This document shows, in pieces, positions 49,030 through 60,607 of a stretch of DNA of 64,000 bases. This DNA is from Armillaria gallica. Its lineage: Eukaryota; Basidiomycota; Agaricomycetes; Agaricales; Physalacriaceae. Numbering within the stretch: the first letter of the stretch is position 1; each line of letters begins with the position of its first letter. The stretch spans positions 806,001-870,000 of the forward strand of contig JBANDB010000004.1 of NCBI GenBank assembly GCA_037576215.1, in the 5' to 3' direction. The notes under the pieces are model-generated. The model did not search any database. It saw only the letters and a list, made by a program, of their open reading frames with translations, and had not been told where the DNA came from. The position numbers and the translations under genes are program-made.

Positions 49030-49998
49030 TGTTAGACCCGAACTCCAATCAAGAGTAAATAATGGCTGTCTCGCGTTTGGGTAGTCACCGTTAAGTCTCT
49101 TAAGCGAAAGGAGATAAGGCTAGGTATTAGTCTTAGTGGTGGATTAAGCGTTAGAGTTTGGTATAGATTAAACGTTAGCTCGAAGCTGGAGTACATACAG
49201 CAAGAGCTACTACTTAAATACTAAACGTGAGGGTCTAAACATAAGTCGTTCATGAGAGATAGAATCCTGATGTCAGCGGAAGTTGGGGTTAGTTGATTTC
49301 CATGCACAGATATTATTCTGTGCAGTGACATTAGTTCAATGGGGAGAAGCACAAATGCTATGGTTGGATTGGCGAAGCTTTGAGTGGGATAGATGTGTTA
49401 GTGATGGATAGTATTGGGTAGCAGTATTGAGCTCTCTTGTTGATGCTCAAAGTAGGTAACAGTAGTCAATGTGTGTAACACACAAATTGAGCTTTGATTT
49501 CGAAGCTCAATGAGGTAATGTGATGGTGTGATGGTGTGAAATGTTAGAGTGCTGATGGCCATTCTCGGCAGTGATGGCATTGATAAGATGGTTCTGGTTG
49601 ATATGTTGTGTGTGAGTGACTCAATTGTGACTCACGTGAGATGTCTGAATGGATATTCAGAGGTACTCAAGTAAAATTTGATATAATCTGTAAGTGGGTA
49701 AAAAGCTGTCTATTCATTTCTCGTGGGGGTTTATATACTGTAATTCTAACTACATGTCAATGACATGTTGCCACGTGGACTGATTAGATGATGTGTTGCC
49801 ACAAGCAATGACGTGGCATGGCATTGCTCTGCCAATTCTCCACCAGTCCGTTACTGGACCTGACACTGAGCACGCAATGTTGAAGCAATAACATGAGAAC
49901 GTTGTGCGGTTACTCGGTTGCCTGTGTGATAAGCGGTCCGGTCAGCCCGGTATGGCAGATAAGATAAGATAAAGGAAAAAAGTGAATAAATCATAACA
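49030..49998 (-). repeat. 3' LTR, full length 969 bp
   Basis: Runs TGTTAG...TAACA and matches 57530-57899 at both ends, but contains an additional 599 bp absent from the other LTR. Confidence 0.92.
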
Positions 49999-50010
49999 TT
50001 ACCCCCTCGT
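49999..50010 (-). promoter_or_regulatory. Polypurine tract
   Basis: On the coding (minus) strand AACGAGGGGGTAA lies directly before the 3' LTR start TGTTATG, the position and composition expected for the plus-strand primer. Confidence 0.75.
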
Positions 50011-50033
50011 TAAGGCAGGCGTCCTGACTGCTG

Positions 50034-53000
50034 TTAAGCTTGTTCCCCACTGTTTGGCTCCATGTTCTCATCATACCAGTTGATATCCCAATATTTGTCG
50101 AAGAGTTTGGCGTATTGTGGTAGTTCATGTTCATAGTACCACATTTCTGCTGCTTCTTCAAATTGTGGGTCTCTTCCTGGTCGTACGAGATATTGCCATC
50201 CTTCCCATGGTCCCCAATGTTCTCCGTCTGGTCACTCTGCTGTGATGATAATGGTTGCATCTGGTTTATCTGTTGCAATGAGATCGATGTGTTCCGTGAG
50301 GAATTCTTCGATCAGTTTGTCTGCGTCCATGTCATCTTCCCATACCCAGCTGTTCAACTCCGGTTCATAGCCCTTCCATTTGACAAAATAGTCTGTTACA
50401 TGCCTCAGCGGTTCTCCCTGTCTTCCTCGAACTCTTCGTTGTCTACTGTTTAGGACTTTTTTGACTTCATAGAGTTTGTCACCATCTATGAGGTCTGGCG
50501 GTGATGGAGGTGATTGTTCTTGATTAGGAAATGCCAGAGGAGTGTATGGAGTGAGTAATGACTCATTGAATGTAGGATGGATCTTCCAGTTGGCTGGCAG
50601 CTTTAGGGTGTACATGGAGGTGCCCTTCTTGTTTTTGATCTCGAAGGGTCCTGTCTGTTTGTCATCAAGCTTCTTTTTTGGGCTGGGAAGGTGAAGGTTA
50701 GTCGTGTCGAGCCAGACTTTGTCACCAGTTTTATATTCGATGGCAGGGCGTTTCGATTTGTTGTACTGTGCTTTCATCTGTAGTGCAGCCTTTTCGAGCG
50801 ACTTTTTAGCGGTGGTGTGGATTTCTTGCATCTTGGAGATGAAGGTACTGGAAGTGGGGGTGTGGAAAGGAGTAACGGGTTTCGATCCTGGTAATACGGT
50901 GGGGTTGTAGCCATAGTTGACTTCGAATGGGCTTTTGCCAGTAGAGGAGTGGGTCCGATTGTTGTGCACAAATGTGGCAAGAGGAAGCCATTCTGCCCAG
51001 TCAGTCTGGAGGTGGTTGACAAACATACGAAGGTATTTTTCAATTTCTTGGTTGACCCGTTCGGTCTGTCTGTCTGTCTGAGGATGGTAGGCGGTTGAGG
51101 TGTTGCCTTTGACTTGAAGCAAGTCATAGAGGTCTTTTATGAATTTTGATACGAATACGGTTCCCCTGTCTGAGATGATGACCTGGGGCATTCTGTGTTT
51201 AGCATATACTTCATTGCGCAGTATCCTCGCCCACCCTTCTGATGACAATTCCGTGGAGCATGCAATGGGAATGATTTCTTTGGAGAAACAGTTGATGATT
51301 ATGAGGATAGCGTCGTGGCCATTGCTTTTGGGCAATCCAGTGACCATGTCTACAGAGATGTGGGTCCATGGTTGGGATGGTATCTCATTAGGATGGAGTG
51401 GTGCCGCTTTGGCTTGGTTGCTACTTTTCGCTTGCTGACAAGTCTCACAAGCCTGTACATAGGCTTTGATATCCTTCTTCATCTTCAGCCACCAGAACTC
51501 TCGTAACACAAGTTCTTTGGTCTTTTCAATGCCTGGGTGTCCGGCGGTAATATGGTCATGGGATTGAGCAATGATTTCTCTGTGAAGGGTATGATCTCGA
51601 GGGACATAGATCCTGCCATCATACCAGATGAGTCTGTCATTCATTTTCATACTGCGGTCATGGTTGAGGGAGCTGGTGACGGTGTTATCCCAAAGATGAA
51701 CATTTCTGGTGGCGGTTTTTACGCTTCGATGGGTTTCCTCAATGGTGGGCATGATCATGGCCCTGAAGTGATCGGGCAATAGGACTATTACTTGATCATT
51801 ATCATCCTGTCCCTGATCGTGGTCCACTTGTCGAGAGAGAAGATCTGCCTTCTTGTTGGCGGTACCAGCTTTATGATGAAGGGTGAAGTGGTATTCCACC
51901 AGTTCGGTGATCCATCGAGCTTGTCATCGATTTACTTTCTGGGGTTTTCAGAAATATTGGAGATTTTGATGATCTGTCCAGATCTCAAAATCTTGGTAGG
52001 CACCCATAAGGTAATGTCTCTATTCCTTGAGGGCAAGCATGATTGCAAGGAGTTCCTTGTCATAAATCTCATAGTTACATTCAGTAACTGAGAGTGATTT
52101 TGACAAGAAGGATATGGGTCTCCACTTGCCGTCCTGTTCTTGAGAGAGAACTGCACCAATGGCTCCTTCACTGGCATCTGCTTCTACTCGGAACTTCCCC
52201 TCGTTTGTCAGTATCGCAAGTACAATGTCTTCCGCTAACTGTTTCTTTAGCTGTTCAAAGGCCTCCTGCTGTGCCTTGCCCCATTTCCACATATCGTTCC
52301 CTGTCAGCTGAGTCATGGGCTTCACAATTTTGCTGTAGTTCTTTATGAAGTGCCGGTAGAAATTGGTAAATCCCAAGAATGATTGGAGCTCCTTCTTCTT
52401 GGTAGGTATCTGCCAGTCCAGGATGCCTTTGATCTTGACTGGGTCCATGCAGATGCTCCCTTCACTGATGATGACACCCAAATACTCCGTCTCCAAGACC
52501 TCGAACTCACACTTCTCAGCTTTAAGGAAAAGTTTGTGCTTCCTTAGAGTCTTCAAGACCTCCCATGTTACCCAATGATGCTCTTCCTTGGTTTTAGACA
52601 TGATGAGGATATTGTCAAGATAGATGGTCACTTTTCCCGATGCGATGAGGTCCTTGAAGATATCATTCATCATCCATTGGAAGGTGGCAGGCGAATTGGT
52701 GAGGCGGAAGAACATAACTGTGGGTTCGTACAGACCACAATTGGTTCTGAAGGCTGCCTTCCACTTGTCTCCGGTTTTGATGTGAACATTATTGTATCCC
52801 CAGTGAATGTTGAGCTTGGAAAAGTATTTGGTGCCATGCAGCTTATCCATGAGTTCCGAGATTAGAGGGAGCAGATAACACTTTTTAATCGTCATCTCAT
52901 TAAGCTTCCAATAGTCTTGGACAGGCCTCAGTTTGCCATCCTTCTTTTTGACGAAGAAGAATGGTGACACCATGGGTGACTTGGAAGGACGTATTCTTCC

Positions 53001-54905
53001 ACTGGACAGGTTCTCGTCGAGGAACTTGTCTAGCTCCTCTTGCTCTGCTCGATTAAGTGGGTAGACTTTGCAGTCAAGGTTGGCATTGGTGTTTGGAATA
53101 AATTCGATGGTGTGGTCCCACGGTTTGGGTTCTGGGAGTTCATCAAAGTTCTCTTTGTTGAATAAGTCCTTGAAGTCTCTGCACCACTTGGGAACCATTT
53201 CTTCGAATGTCTTAGTTTTCTTTTCCGCATTGGCCTTGGCTGCTAGGTCATTGGCTACGTGTCACATTGCCCTGACACGAATGGCTTCTTCAAAGTTTAC
53301 CATGAGGATGGTATCACCCTCCTCGAGCTCTTTGTCCCACTTGTCATATGGGTCTGTGTCTGGTAATGGGATTGGGGTATGATGGCATTGGCATTGGGCA
53401 AAGGTCATTTTCCCTGTCTGCCAGTTGATCAGCGGATTGTGCCTCACTAACCAATCATGCCCCAGGAATATGTCACGATCCTTTAGGTCAGTGATGGCTA
53501 GATCAATGCATTCGGCATGATCTCCGATAATGATGCGTACTTCAGCGAAGGCCATGATCTGCCCTGTGCTGTTTCTTGATCTGTCCGCATTATAAATGGT
53601 GATAGGTGCTGCCATCATGTGGGTGGGAATGTTATGTTTTTCGACAAACATTCGGTTAATGGCACTGCTAGTGCAGCCGCTGTCAACCAAAGTGGAGGAG
53701 GAGATGTGGGTATGACTTTCCAGCGTTTTGATTTGGACGCTGGTGGTTAGAGCTTTCCCACTTCTGCTCAATCAGCAAATATAGTGTCTAGGTTGTCATA
53801 GCTCTTCCATCTATTCTAGCGTGTTAATGTGTGTGGCCCCTCGTAAGCCTTCAATCATCTCATTGACTACCTCCTCAACTCGTGCCTTGTGGATCCAATT
53901 CTTCAGGATCGCCTTTGCTTCCAATTCCGTTCTTGCCTTCTTGATTCCACGTAACGTCCATTCGGCTTCGAATGGCTTAAGCCACTCATGTGGGACCTTC
54001 TCAGTTTTTGCACCAGAACCTAAGGGTTCGGCTACAGTTGACTGGGTCACCTCAGGGGCTAAAGAGGGTTTTTGGTCAGCTGCTCGACTGTGTCAGAAAC
54101 TCGTGTCATCTTCATCATTGGGAATCTCCTCCATTTGTACCTGAGGCCCCCTTTTCACCACCTGGGCGCTAGCAGCTTCCTGTCCTGCAGCAGTCGTGGC
54201 CATTGCACATCCAACAGTTCTCGCCTCATGAGTTTTGTCGGGATCACCCAGGGGAGCATTGGTTCATAGCAGCAAGTTCGTCTGGACCTCGGGATCACTT
54301 TTAACGTCGCAAGAGCAATTGAAAGCAATAGGCTCAACTTGTGCTGAATGAACGGTCTTACCAGCCTGGCCGTCTCCCTCAGGACTTAGCGAATCATTCC
54401 ACTCTCCTTTCCCAGGGCCTTCACTGACCTGGTGCCAACCATCATCTTGCTGTTGGCTAGCGCTCCTGGGGCCCTCTTGTCAGGTTTGCCTGCTGCGCAC
54501 GGTGTTCAAGGGGTTGTTTCTTGCAGTTTTCCCCAATCGCGAGGCCGCTTTATCAGGGGGGGCATGTCCCTCCAATGGAGGTGCTTGTTCCCCTGCCCCA
54601 TCCAGTTGCTCAGCTGGCACTGTTATGATGGGTGACACTATGGTAGGTGTCTTTTCATCTGCTGCTTTTGCTCGTAACAAGCTACTTGCCAAACATTTAG
54701 CCGGTTGCGCAGTCCTGGGGTCGGCGGCCTCAACTGCCTGTTTCAATTCTCCCTTAGTTTCTTTGGTAGTGAAGTCACGAACAGGTATATTCGAATGCAC
54801 GTTTACTACAGAAGTACAATGAGCCTGACTAGCAGGCGACGAATGCGTACCAAATGAAACTGTGTCCTTGGCCAAGTCAGTCAAATCATTTACTGCTTGC
54901 CCCAT
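50034..54905 (-). pseudogene. Chromovirus pol polyprotein with multiple stops
   Basis: A single frame from ATG 54905 to TAA 50034-50036. In order: a retropepsin-like protease (LVDSGCTSSAINRMF, within 53771-53262), reverse transcriptase (53198-52300: KKKDGKLRPVQDYWKLNEM, WGYNNVHI, YLDNILIMS, FLGFTNFYRHFI), RNase H (to about 51860), the integrase zinc-binding region (H...H, ACETCQQAK), catalytic core (SVDMVTGLP, IISDRGTVFVS, QTERVNQE, so D-D-E is present) and a chromodomain (DYFVKWKGYEPELNSWVWED). In-frame stops are seen at 54480-54482, 53811-53813, 53262-53264, 52020-52022, 51948-51950, 51924-51926 and 50232-50234. After the last, an acidic aromatic tail stays in frame. RT motif A has LNIHW where Asp is expected, and motif C reads YLDN, not Y.DD. 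It overlaps gag by 20 nt. Confidence 0.92.
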
Positions 54906-56925
54906 CTTTTACTTCTTCGATATTTGAGTCTGTTTTCTCTTCTGTCATGTGATGGTCCCAGTAATAGTTGACTCGTTGTAACACTTCTTCCCTTGATTTT
55001 GGGGCCTTGGGGCAATCTCGTTTGAAGTGTCCGATTTCGCCGCATCAGTAACACTTTGCTTTAGTGCATGCCCTGTCAATTTCCATTGGTGCGCCTTGTC
55101 CTCTGTATACCATGCCAGTTCCTGTCTTCTTCTCCAGGACACTGGTTTGTTGTTGGTTTCCTTTTGGTGGAGTATTCATCTTTGCCTGCTGTTTCCAGTC
55201 TGCCACTTTGATTCCCCCTCCCGTTTCCACTTTGCGCATTCTCCAATTGTGATCGATTCAAAGTATTTGTCACTTCCACTCCACGTAGGTAGTCGGGACA
55301 TCTCCATCGGATGCGTAGATGATGTCCTTGGTGGAGAAGCAACATGCCTTTTTAACCTATGCCATCATCATCTGGTCAATGCCAAGGATTCCTGCCTTGA
55401 ACACAAGTGACTCAAATTGCTGGAAGAACAGATTGCCATCGGGGAAGTTACTTTGTCGGAGTCTCTCCCACTGCGTGAACTTTATTTCCGCATTGGCGTC
55501 CTTCCAGAATCGTTGTCTGACTTCTTCTATGAACTGCTCATAGGCGGGGTACACCTGGTCCCTGAGAGTGTTCCTTCCCAATTCCCTGGTGCAGAGTTCC
55601 CACCATACTTGGGCATTCTTGCTGAAGCGTGGCACACAGAAGATAACCTTGTGCGGATGATGGTGGAAGTACTGGTTAAAAACAGAGAAGTACATGTTGC
55701 ATTGGGAGAAGAACCAGGCAATATCATTGGAGTTGCCACTGAAGTTCTCGGGTTCTTTGACCATGTTGGGCTTTAGCACTACCCAAGGTCCTTGGTTGTC
55801 GACAGCGAGAACCCATGGAGCGGGCGGCTCCGGCGGTGGGGGGTATCAAGGTGGTGCCCATCTTTTAGGAGCAATGGGTGGTGCTGGCAGTTGTGGTGGT
55901 CCGGTGGGAGGTTGCGGTTTGTCTGGTGGCTGAGGTTGTTTTGATGGCCCTGCGCCATTGTCAGCAGCGGCAAAGAGTCTAGATGGTCCCTGCATTCCTG
56001 GTGGTCCATACCCTCGGGGATAAGTGTAACTTGGTGCCACATAATCGTAGCTCGGCATTGCATAAGCGTAGACAGGTATTTCAGCTCATTGCGGTGGTAC
56101 TGGCGGCTCATCCGACATTGGTTCAGGGGTATACGTGATTGGGGGTAAATTGATCTGTGGTCATTGATAGCGAGTGGGGACCAAGCTAGGGCGATCCTGA
56201 TGAATCATATTGTAAGCCTGACAGGCAAAGTGCCTGGCTTCTTGCTTAAGAATATAATCATATCCATAATAAGCGTAATCTAATCCGGCTGGTGTCCTGG
56301 CCCAATCTTGATCCGCTACTAGTTCTTCCAGAAAGTGGTTAAATAAATTGAGCAGGGGAGCATTGAGGAGTATATTGGGGGTTTGGATCAATTTACCTGT
56401 CGCTAGGAGGTACAGGGCCTGGGAGATGGTTATCGGGGTGATCAGCCAGGGGGGTGTTAGGGATCTGTGGTGTTTGGATAGGGGAGGGAGAGGGACTTCC
56501 CCACCCTCAAGTACCGTTGACATGGCTCTCATGGGGGAATACCTCGGTTCAGGTGCTGTCGTTGGAGTAGTATATCGTTTCTCCTCTGCTATCGAGCCCG
56601 ACATTGGGCTGTCGCTCATTGATCTCTCTGAACGCTGCTGCTCGCTCTCGCTCCGCCTGTCTCCTCTCTCTGTCATACTGATTGAGTCCTTCACTTCTCC
56701 ACGGGATGGCAAGCCTGGTTCATGGCTCTGTTGGTCAGAGCTCAAACTCTGGCGATGACTCTCCTGCTGGTGGGGTGGGAGGTTGCTCAGTGATCTGTAC
56801 GGGCTGATCCCACTGTATGATGGGGGCATCGGGGGGTGGGGTCCAGGTTCGGTAAGGATTGCCGCGGCGGGGAAAGAAGGCTGTGTAGAGGAGATTGAGG
56901 TTATCCCAGAGGACTTCGAGCTCAA
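54886..56925 (-). pseudogene. Chromovirus gag with zinc knuckle, interrupted
   Basis: The frame runs from 56925 to the TGA at 54886-54888. The first 254 codons are open (Ser/Pro-rich linker, then ITISQALYLLATGKL and an acidic aromatic part). A proline-rich stretch follows (QPQPPDKPQPPTGPPQLPAP), then the capsid-like retrotransposon gag domain (FSGNSNDIAWFFSQCNMYF, AQVWWELCTRELG, FWKDANAEIKFTQWERLRQ), then a CX2CX4HX4C zinc knuckle (CGEIGHFKRDC) in which the second residue after the first Cys is now TGA (55045-55047). Another stop is at 55846-55848. The frame is separated from ORF1 upstream by a shift near 56750, so ORF1 and gag may once have been one reading frame. Confidence 0.88.
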
Positions 56926-57487
56926 ATGTGGAGTCGGCTGGTGAATTTAATGCCCTGATACTCCTAGGACAACCGATGGTAGGTTGCTCTGATGCGGGAG
57001 ATCCTTGCGGGCCTGTTTCTCCCAGGCCAAGTCGTACAAGGCATCTTGCCAAGGTTGCTGCATTGTTGGCAGGAGCAGGTCATACTGCATAGGGGGTATG
57101 GCTGGCGGAGCTTGCATGATGCAAGGGCTTGTCTGTAGAAAGCTGGATAAAGGGGAGCCTTGCTCCAGCAGTACTTCCATTGCTTCCTTCCTGAATGCTG
57201 ACCTCCATCTCCCTAGGAAGGTTTTCTTCGTCTCTCCTGTGGATGAATCGAGGGTGCACATCGAGTGTTGATGCTTGGTGTGATGATACGGATGTGCGGA
57301 GGTGGATCAGCGGTGGCTGCTGTGGGAGGACATGGTTTATGGTGGGGTGATTGTTGTATTGATTGATGTGAGTGCGAGGATAGAGACCGTAATAGTGTAG
57401 AATTGTTCTCACGACTGTTACAGCAAATAGGGCAACGCTGACACCAAAGAAGGTGGCAAGGAGGACTGTTTCAACTGTTGTCAACAT
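56735..57487 (-). pseudogene. ORF1: N-terminal membrane-segment region of the chromovirus polyprotein
   Basis: Begins at ATG 57487, only 42 bp inside the 5' LTR. The first 35 residues form a hydrophobic helix (VLLATFFGVSVALFAVTVV) followed by HYYGLYPRTHINQY. I recall similar starts in other basidiomycete gypsy elements, but have no function for them. One stop lies at 57080-57082, and the frame stays open to 56735 with RTWTPPPDAPIIQWDQP. A frameshift then passes the reading to the gag frame. Confidence 0.7.
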
Positions 57488-57529
57488 AGAGGCTCTGGTT
57501 AAGGAGCAAGGGTAAAGCTTTGAGCTAAT

Positions 57530-57899
57530 TATTAGACCCGAACTCCAATCAAGAGTAAATAATGGCTGTCTCATGTTTGGGCAGTCACCGTTAAGTCTCT
57601 TAAGCAAAAGGAGATAAGGCTAGGTATTAGTCTTAGTGGTGGATTAAGCATTAGAGTTTGGTATAGATTAAACGTTAGCTCGAAGCTGGAGTACATACAG
57701 CAAGAGCTACTACTTAAATACTAAACGTGAGGGTCTAAACATAAGTCATTCGTGAGAGATAGAATCCTGAGCATGCAATGTTGAAGTGATAACATGAGAA
57801 TGTCGTGCAGTTACTCGGTTGCCTGTGTGATAAGCGGTCCGGTCAGCCCGGTATGGCAGATAAGATAAGATAAAGGAAAAAAGTTAATAAATCATAACA
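57530..57899 (-). repeat. 5' LTR with a 599-bp internal deletion, 370 bp
   Basis: Matches 49030-49269 and then 49866-49998 of the other LTR. The join is within CTGA, a word present at both edges of the missing segment in the full LTR. The terminal TG has become TA on the plus strand at 57530-57531. Confidence 0.9.
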
Positions 57900-57904
57900 C
57901 TTAA
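57900..57904. repeat. 5-bp target-site duplication of the chromovirus, right
   Basis: CTTAA, identical to 49025-49029. Block Q2 resumes with AACACTGATCTCAAACC, as in Q1. Confidence 0.9.
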
Positions 57905-58503
57905 ACACTGATCTCAAACCAAGTTTGCTGTCAAGCTCTTAGAAAATACCATGTATATGTGCAGTCTGTTGCACCAGCAGGCTAGAACACAGTCCAAGTT
58001 GTTGATAAGGTGCTTATGTTCCAAGGGAGGCAATCTCAGTGCTGTTTGTGCAGAGATTCACCATTGGCTTTGTGAATCCTTCTATTGTCCAAGTTCCTCT
58101 CAAGGAGAACAAAGAGTTTTAACATGATGGGGATAAGACACCATCTACATATACAGATCACAATGGACCATAGCATGGTAGTGGCAATGAAGGTAACCAT
58201 CTTGTTCACATGCAAGTCATACCACCTCAATAATGTCTTTCTTGCTTATTTTTGGTCCACAAAGATGAACGTATCCCATCCCCCAGAGTTTCTTTCACCC
58301 AATTTATCTTTGCTAGAGGATTGATACATGCAGGTGTTGACAAGGGCATTGGGGAAATTTATAAGGAGCCCAGGGACATTTTGAGGATTTAGCATGCCCT
58401 AAGCTTTTAAAGTTCTGAATGTTTATTGTGGGTATCATCATGTCTTAGAGTGACATTGACCTTATTGGGTTCTTATATAATCTCAATAGTTGGCTTCTTT
58501 GAC
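57905..58503 (+). other. Continuation of block Q2, degraded downstream gene remnant
   Basis: Equivalent to 31764-32345. Peptides such as KLLENTMYMCSLLHQQ, LCSKGGNLSAVCAEI and MMGIRHHLHIQITMDHSM survive in different frames, but the donors seen in Q1 are mutated (CCATTGG for CCAGTAG; TGCAAGT for GGTGAGC), and a stop interrupts the last segment. Confidence 0.4.
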
Positions 58504-60607
58504 ACAAGCCTATGCCCCATGTCTTCGTCACAATTGCCAGACCCGAGGTACAAGGGTCTTGGCAACCTGACTGCGACACAGGGCTTTGGCTTGTTGGGGC
58601 CCACCCCAAACCCAGCTTTTTACTAAGATATATTATTGAATCTCTGTTGTTTGTTTGGAGCCACTGCAATGGAGGAAAATGCTTTTTATGAGTGCTATAA
58701 AGTATTGCTCTGTTACTTCTGTAAGCCTTGTAATGGATGAGTAGGAACTCTCATAATTTGGGTGATCATTGTTAATAGTTATCATTACTGGCAGGAGAGA
58801 GGGAGATGTTTCTGACTCAGATATCTGACATGGTGGGCTGCTATGGTTATCATTTGAACTCTGGTCATTTCTATAAGACTTACATCTATTGACATTCATT
58901 GCTCATTGCTTGATACTCACTTTTAGGGATCTGCATCATACTTGTATTTATGGAATTATAGAATAGTTCATACAGGTCCTGTATGGGTTTGCTCAATATA
59001 GGTAATTTTGTTTATAATTTACTGTGATCTGATAGATACTAATCTTATTTGTGTATCTAAAACAAATTTGGTCTAAAAGAATTTTGGAATCACTTGGCAT
59101 TGCCAAAAATACAGTTGACAGATATGGTTATGGCCCATAACATTGACAGTTTCAGCCTATACAGTGATGGTACAGGTCAACCTGTATATTTGATGGTTGT
59201 ATCCATGTATAGATATGGTGTGGATCCCTACTCACTTTGTTGCTATAGCATGGATAAGTAGTCTCAGTGGAAGCTCAGTTAGGAGCCTGTCACACCAATG
59301 ATTTGCTGTGGGGAGAGTAGAGGCTTGATAGAGGCAGCAAATTTGAAACTCACCTGGCCTGCATCGTGGTATGGCAATGGCCATTTATGATATGATAACC
59401 AGGTAAGCACATCATAGCTGAATTGTTAAAGTCAAAGCCCTCTGGAGCACCTCACATGCTATGATCCCATCTTCTTGCTTATCATTGCAATGATCCCCTT
59501 TTTGGACATTATAACTATTAGTTCATTTCTATGTTTTAGTCATTACTTATGTTTAGGGATGTGCATTGTACTGTTACAGATACGACTGTAGACCACATAA
59601 AAATTATTGGCCATGGTATAGTACAGTTGATGTCATATCCATACCATATCCATATGATTGTCCATATATAGATATCTGGTGCCAAAGAATGAGTATTATG
59701 TGCTTCTTTAGGTCATAGGTACTAACTAACCTTTATGGCATAAGATAGTCTTCTGTCCCTCCCTCAATGACAGTATTGAAACTGTATGAATACAGCCATA
59801 TTTTAGGTCTTTAAAGTTGGCCACAGTATGGACTCATATCTGTTTACACCATACATAGCCACCATACTACAAGTATGATGCACATCTCTATTTATGTTTC
59901 CTTGCTTCTTCAGACTTTGAAGTAGTATGTATATCTTATAATTTGTACTTGTTACCTCAGCTTGTTGCTCTACATGGACAGAGAAAGGCTGAGAAGAGCT
60001 GTTCTGTATTTTTTGTATTTTTTGCCTTACTTACATCTCACAGCATAGTATGGCATAGCACATATCCTTATAAGTAATATCATCAGCCTATTCCTCTACA
60101 TAGACAGAGAAAGGCTGATCATAGCATGTATTCTTATATGAATGGTCTCCTTGCCAAAGCCTCATAATAAACAAATTATGGCATAGTCAGTACATGTATA
60201 TGCATTACCTGTCTCTGAATGGTCTCCTGGCCCCTAATCCTACCTGCTAATTTTTTATTTGATGTTTATTGTTCACTTGTTGCTTGCTCAATGCTCATTG
60301 TTTGATACTCACTTTGAAGCTTATAGTATCCTGTCAGCATGCATAGACTAATAGTCAGTGGATAGTCTCAGTTCAGTGAATACTGGGTGCTGGACATGCT
60401 CCAATGATTTGCAATGTGGGGATGGAACACTGGTAAAGGTATGCAGTGGCAGTAGAACTCATAGAGAGGCAGAAGGTGGCAGTGACAGCAGTGCAACAAA
60501 ATTGAAACTCAGCTGGAATAAGCCGTGGTCTGGCAATGGCCAGAAATTTCAAACTCAGCTTATTTGTCATCATCCACCTCTCTTATTATATAGATATAGA
60601 TAGATAG
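58504..60607. mobile_element. AT-rich insertion of about 2.1 kb in block Q2, type unknown
   Basis: Block Q1 is continuous where this segment sits (CTTTGACTAAGTATCATGAAG near 32350-32376). The first 120 bp hold two strong hairpins: TTGCCAGACCC with GGGTCTTGGCAA (about 58536-58564), and TTGGGG with CCCCAA just after. Inside, a sequence of about 150 bp occurs twice (about 59255-59390 and 60356-60545; shared CCAATGATTTGC, TTTGAAACTCA(C/G)(C)TGG and TGG(T/C)A(A)TGGCAATGGCC-like words), and TTGATACTCACTTT occurs at 58911 and 60301. No clear TIR, LTR or ORF. It may be a non-autonomous element or a nested composite. Confidence 0.55.

Larger units (their letters stand above)
49030..57899 (-). mobile_element. 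Ty3/gypsy LTR retrotransposon, chromovirus type, decayed
   Basis: An 8870-bp element in minus orientation: 5' LTR at the right (57530-57899), a membrane-anchored ORF1, gag with zinc knuckle, protease, reverse transcriptase, RNase H, integrase and C-terminal chromodomain, a polypurine tract, and 3' LTR at the left (49030-49998). The order RT-RNaseH-integrase defines Ty3/gypsy and the chromodomain places it with chromoviruses. A 5-bp duplication CTTAA flanks it. It is dead: at least nine in-frame stops, two altered RT catalytic residues, and a 5' LTR lacking 599 bp. Confidence 0.95.

Noticed and set aside
48830..49048. Minus-strand ORF opposite the 127-codon ORF, similar in both duplicates
   Set aside because: Broken by stops in both copies just upstream, while the plus-strand ORF keeps start and stop; left as a shadow, though not fully excluded.
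57530..57560. Canonical tRNA primer-binding site beside the chromovirus 5' LTR
   Set aside because: The bases after the LTR (ATTAGCTCAAAGC on the coding strand) do not begin with TGG; no reliable match to a tRNA end can be claimed by eye.
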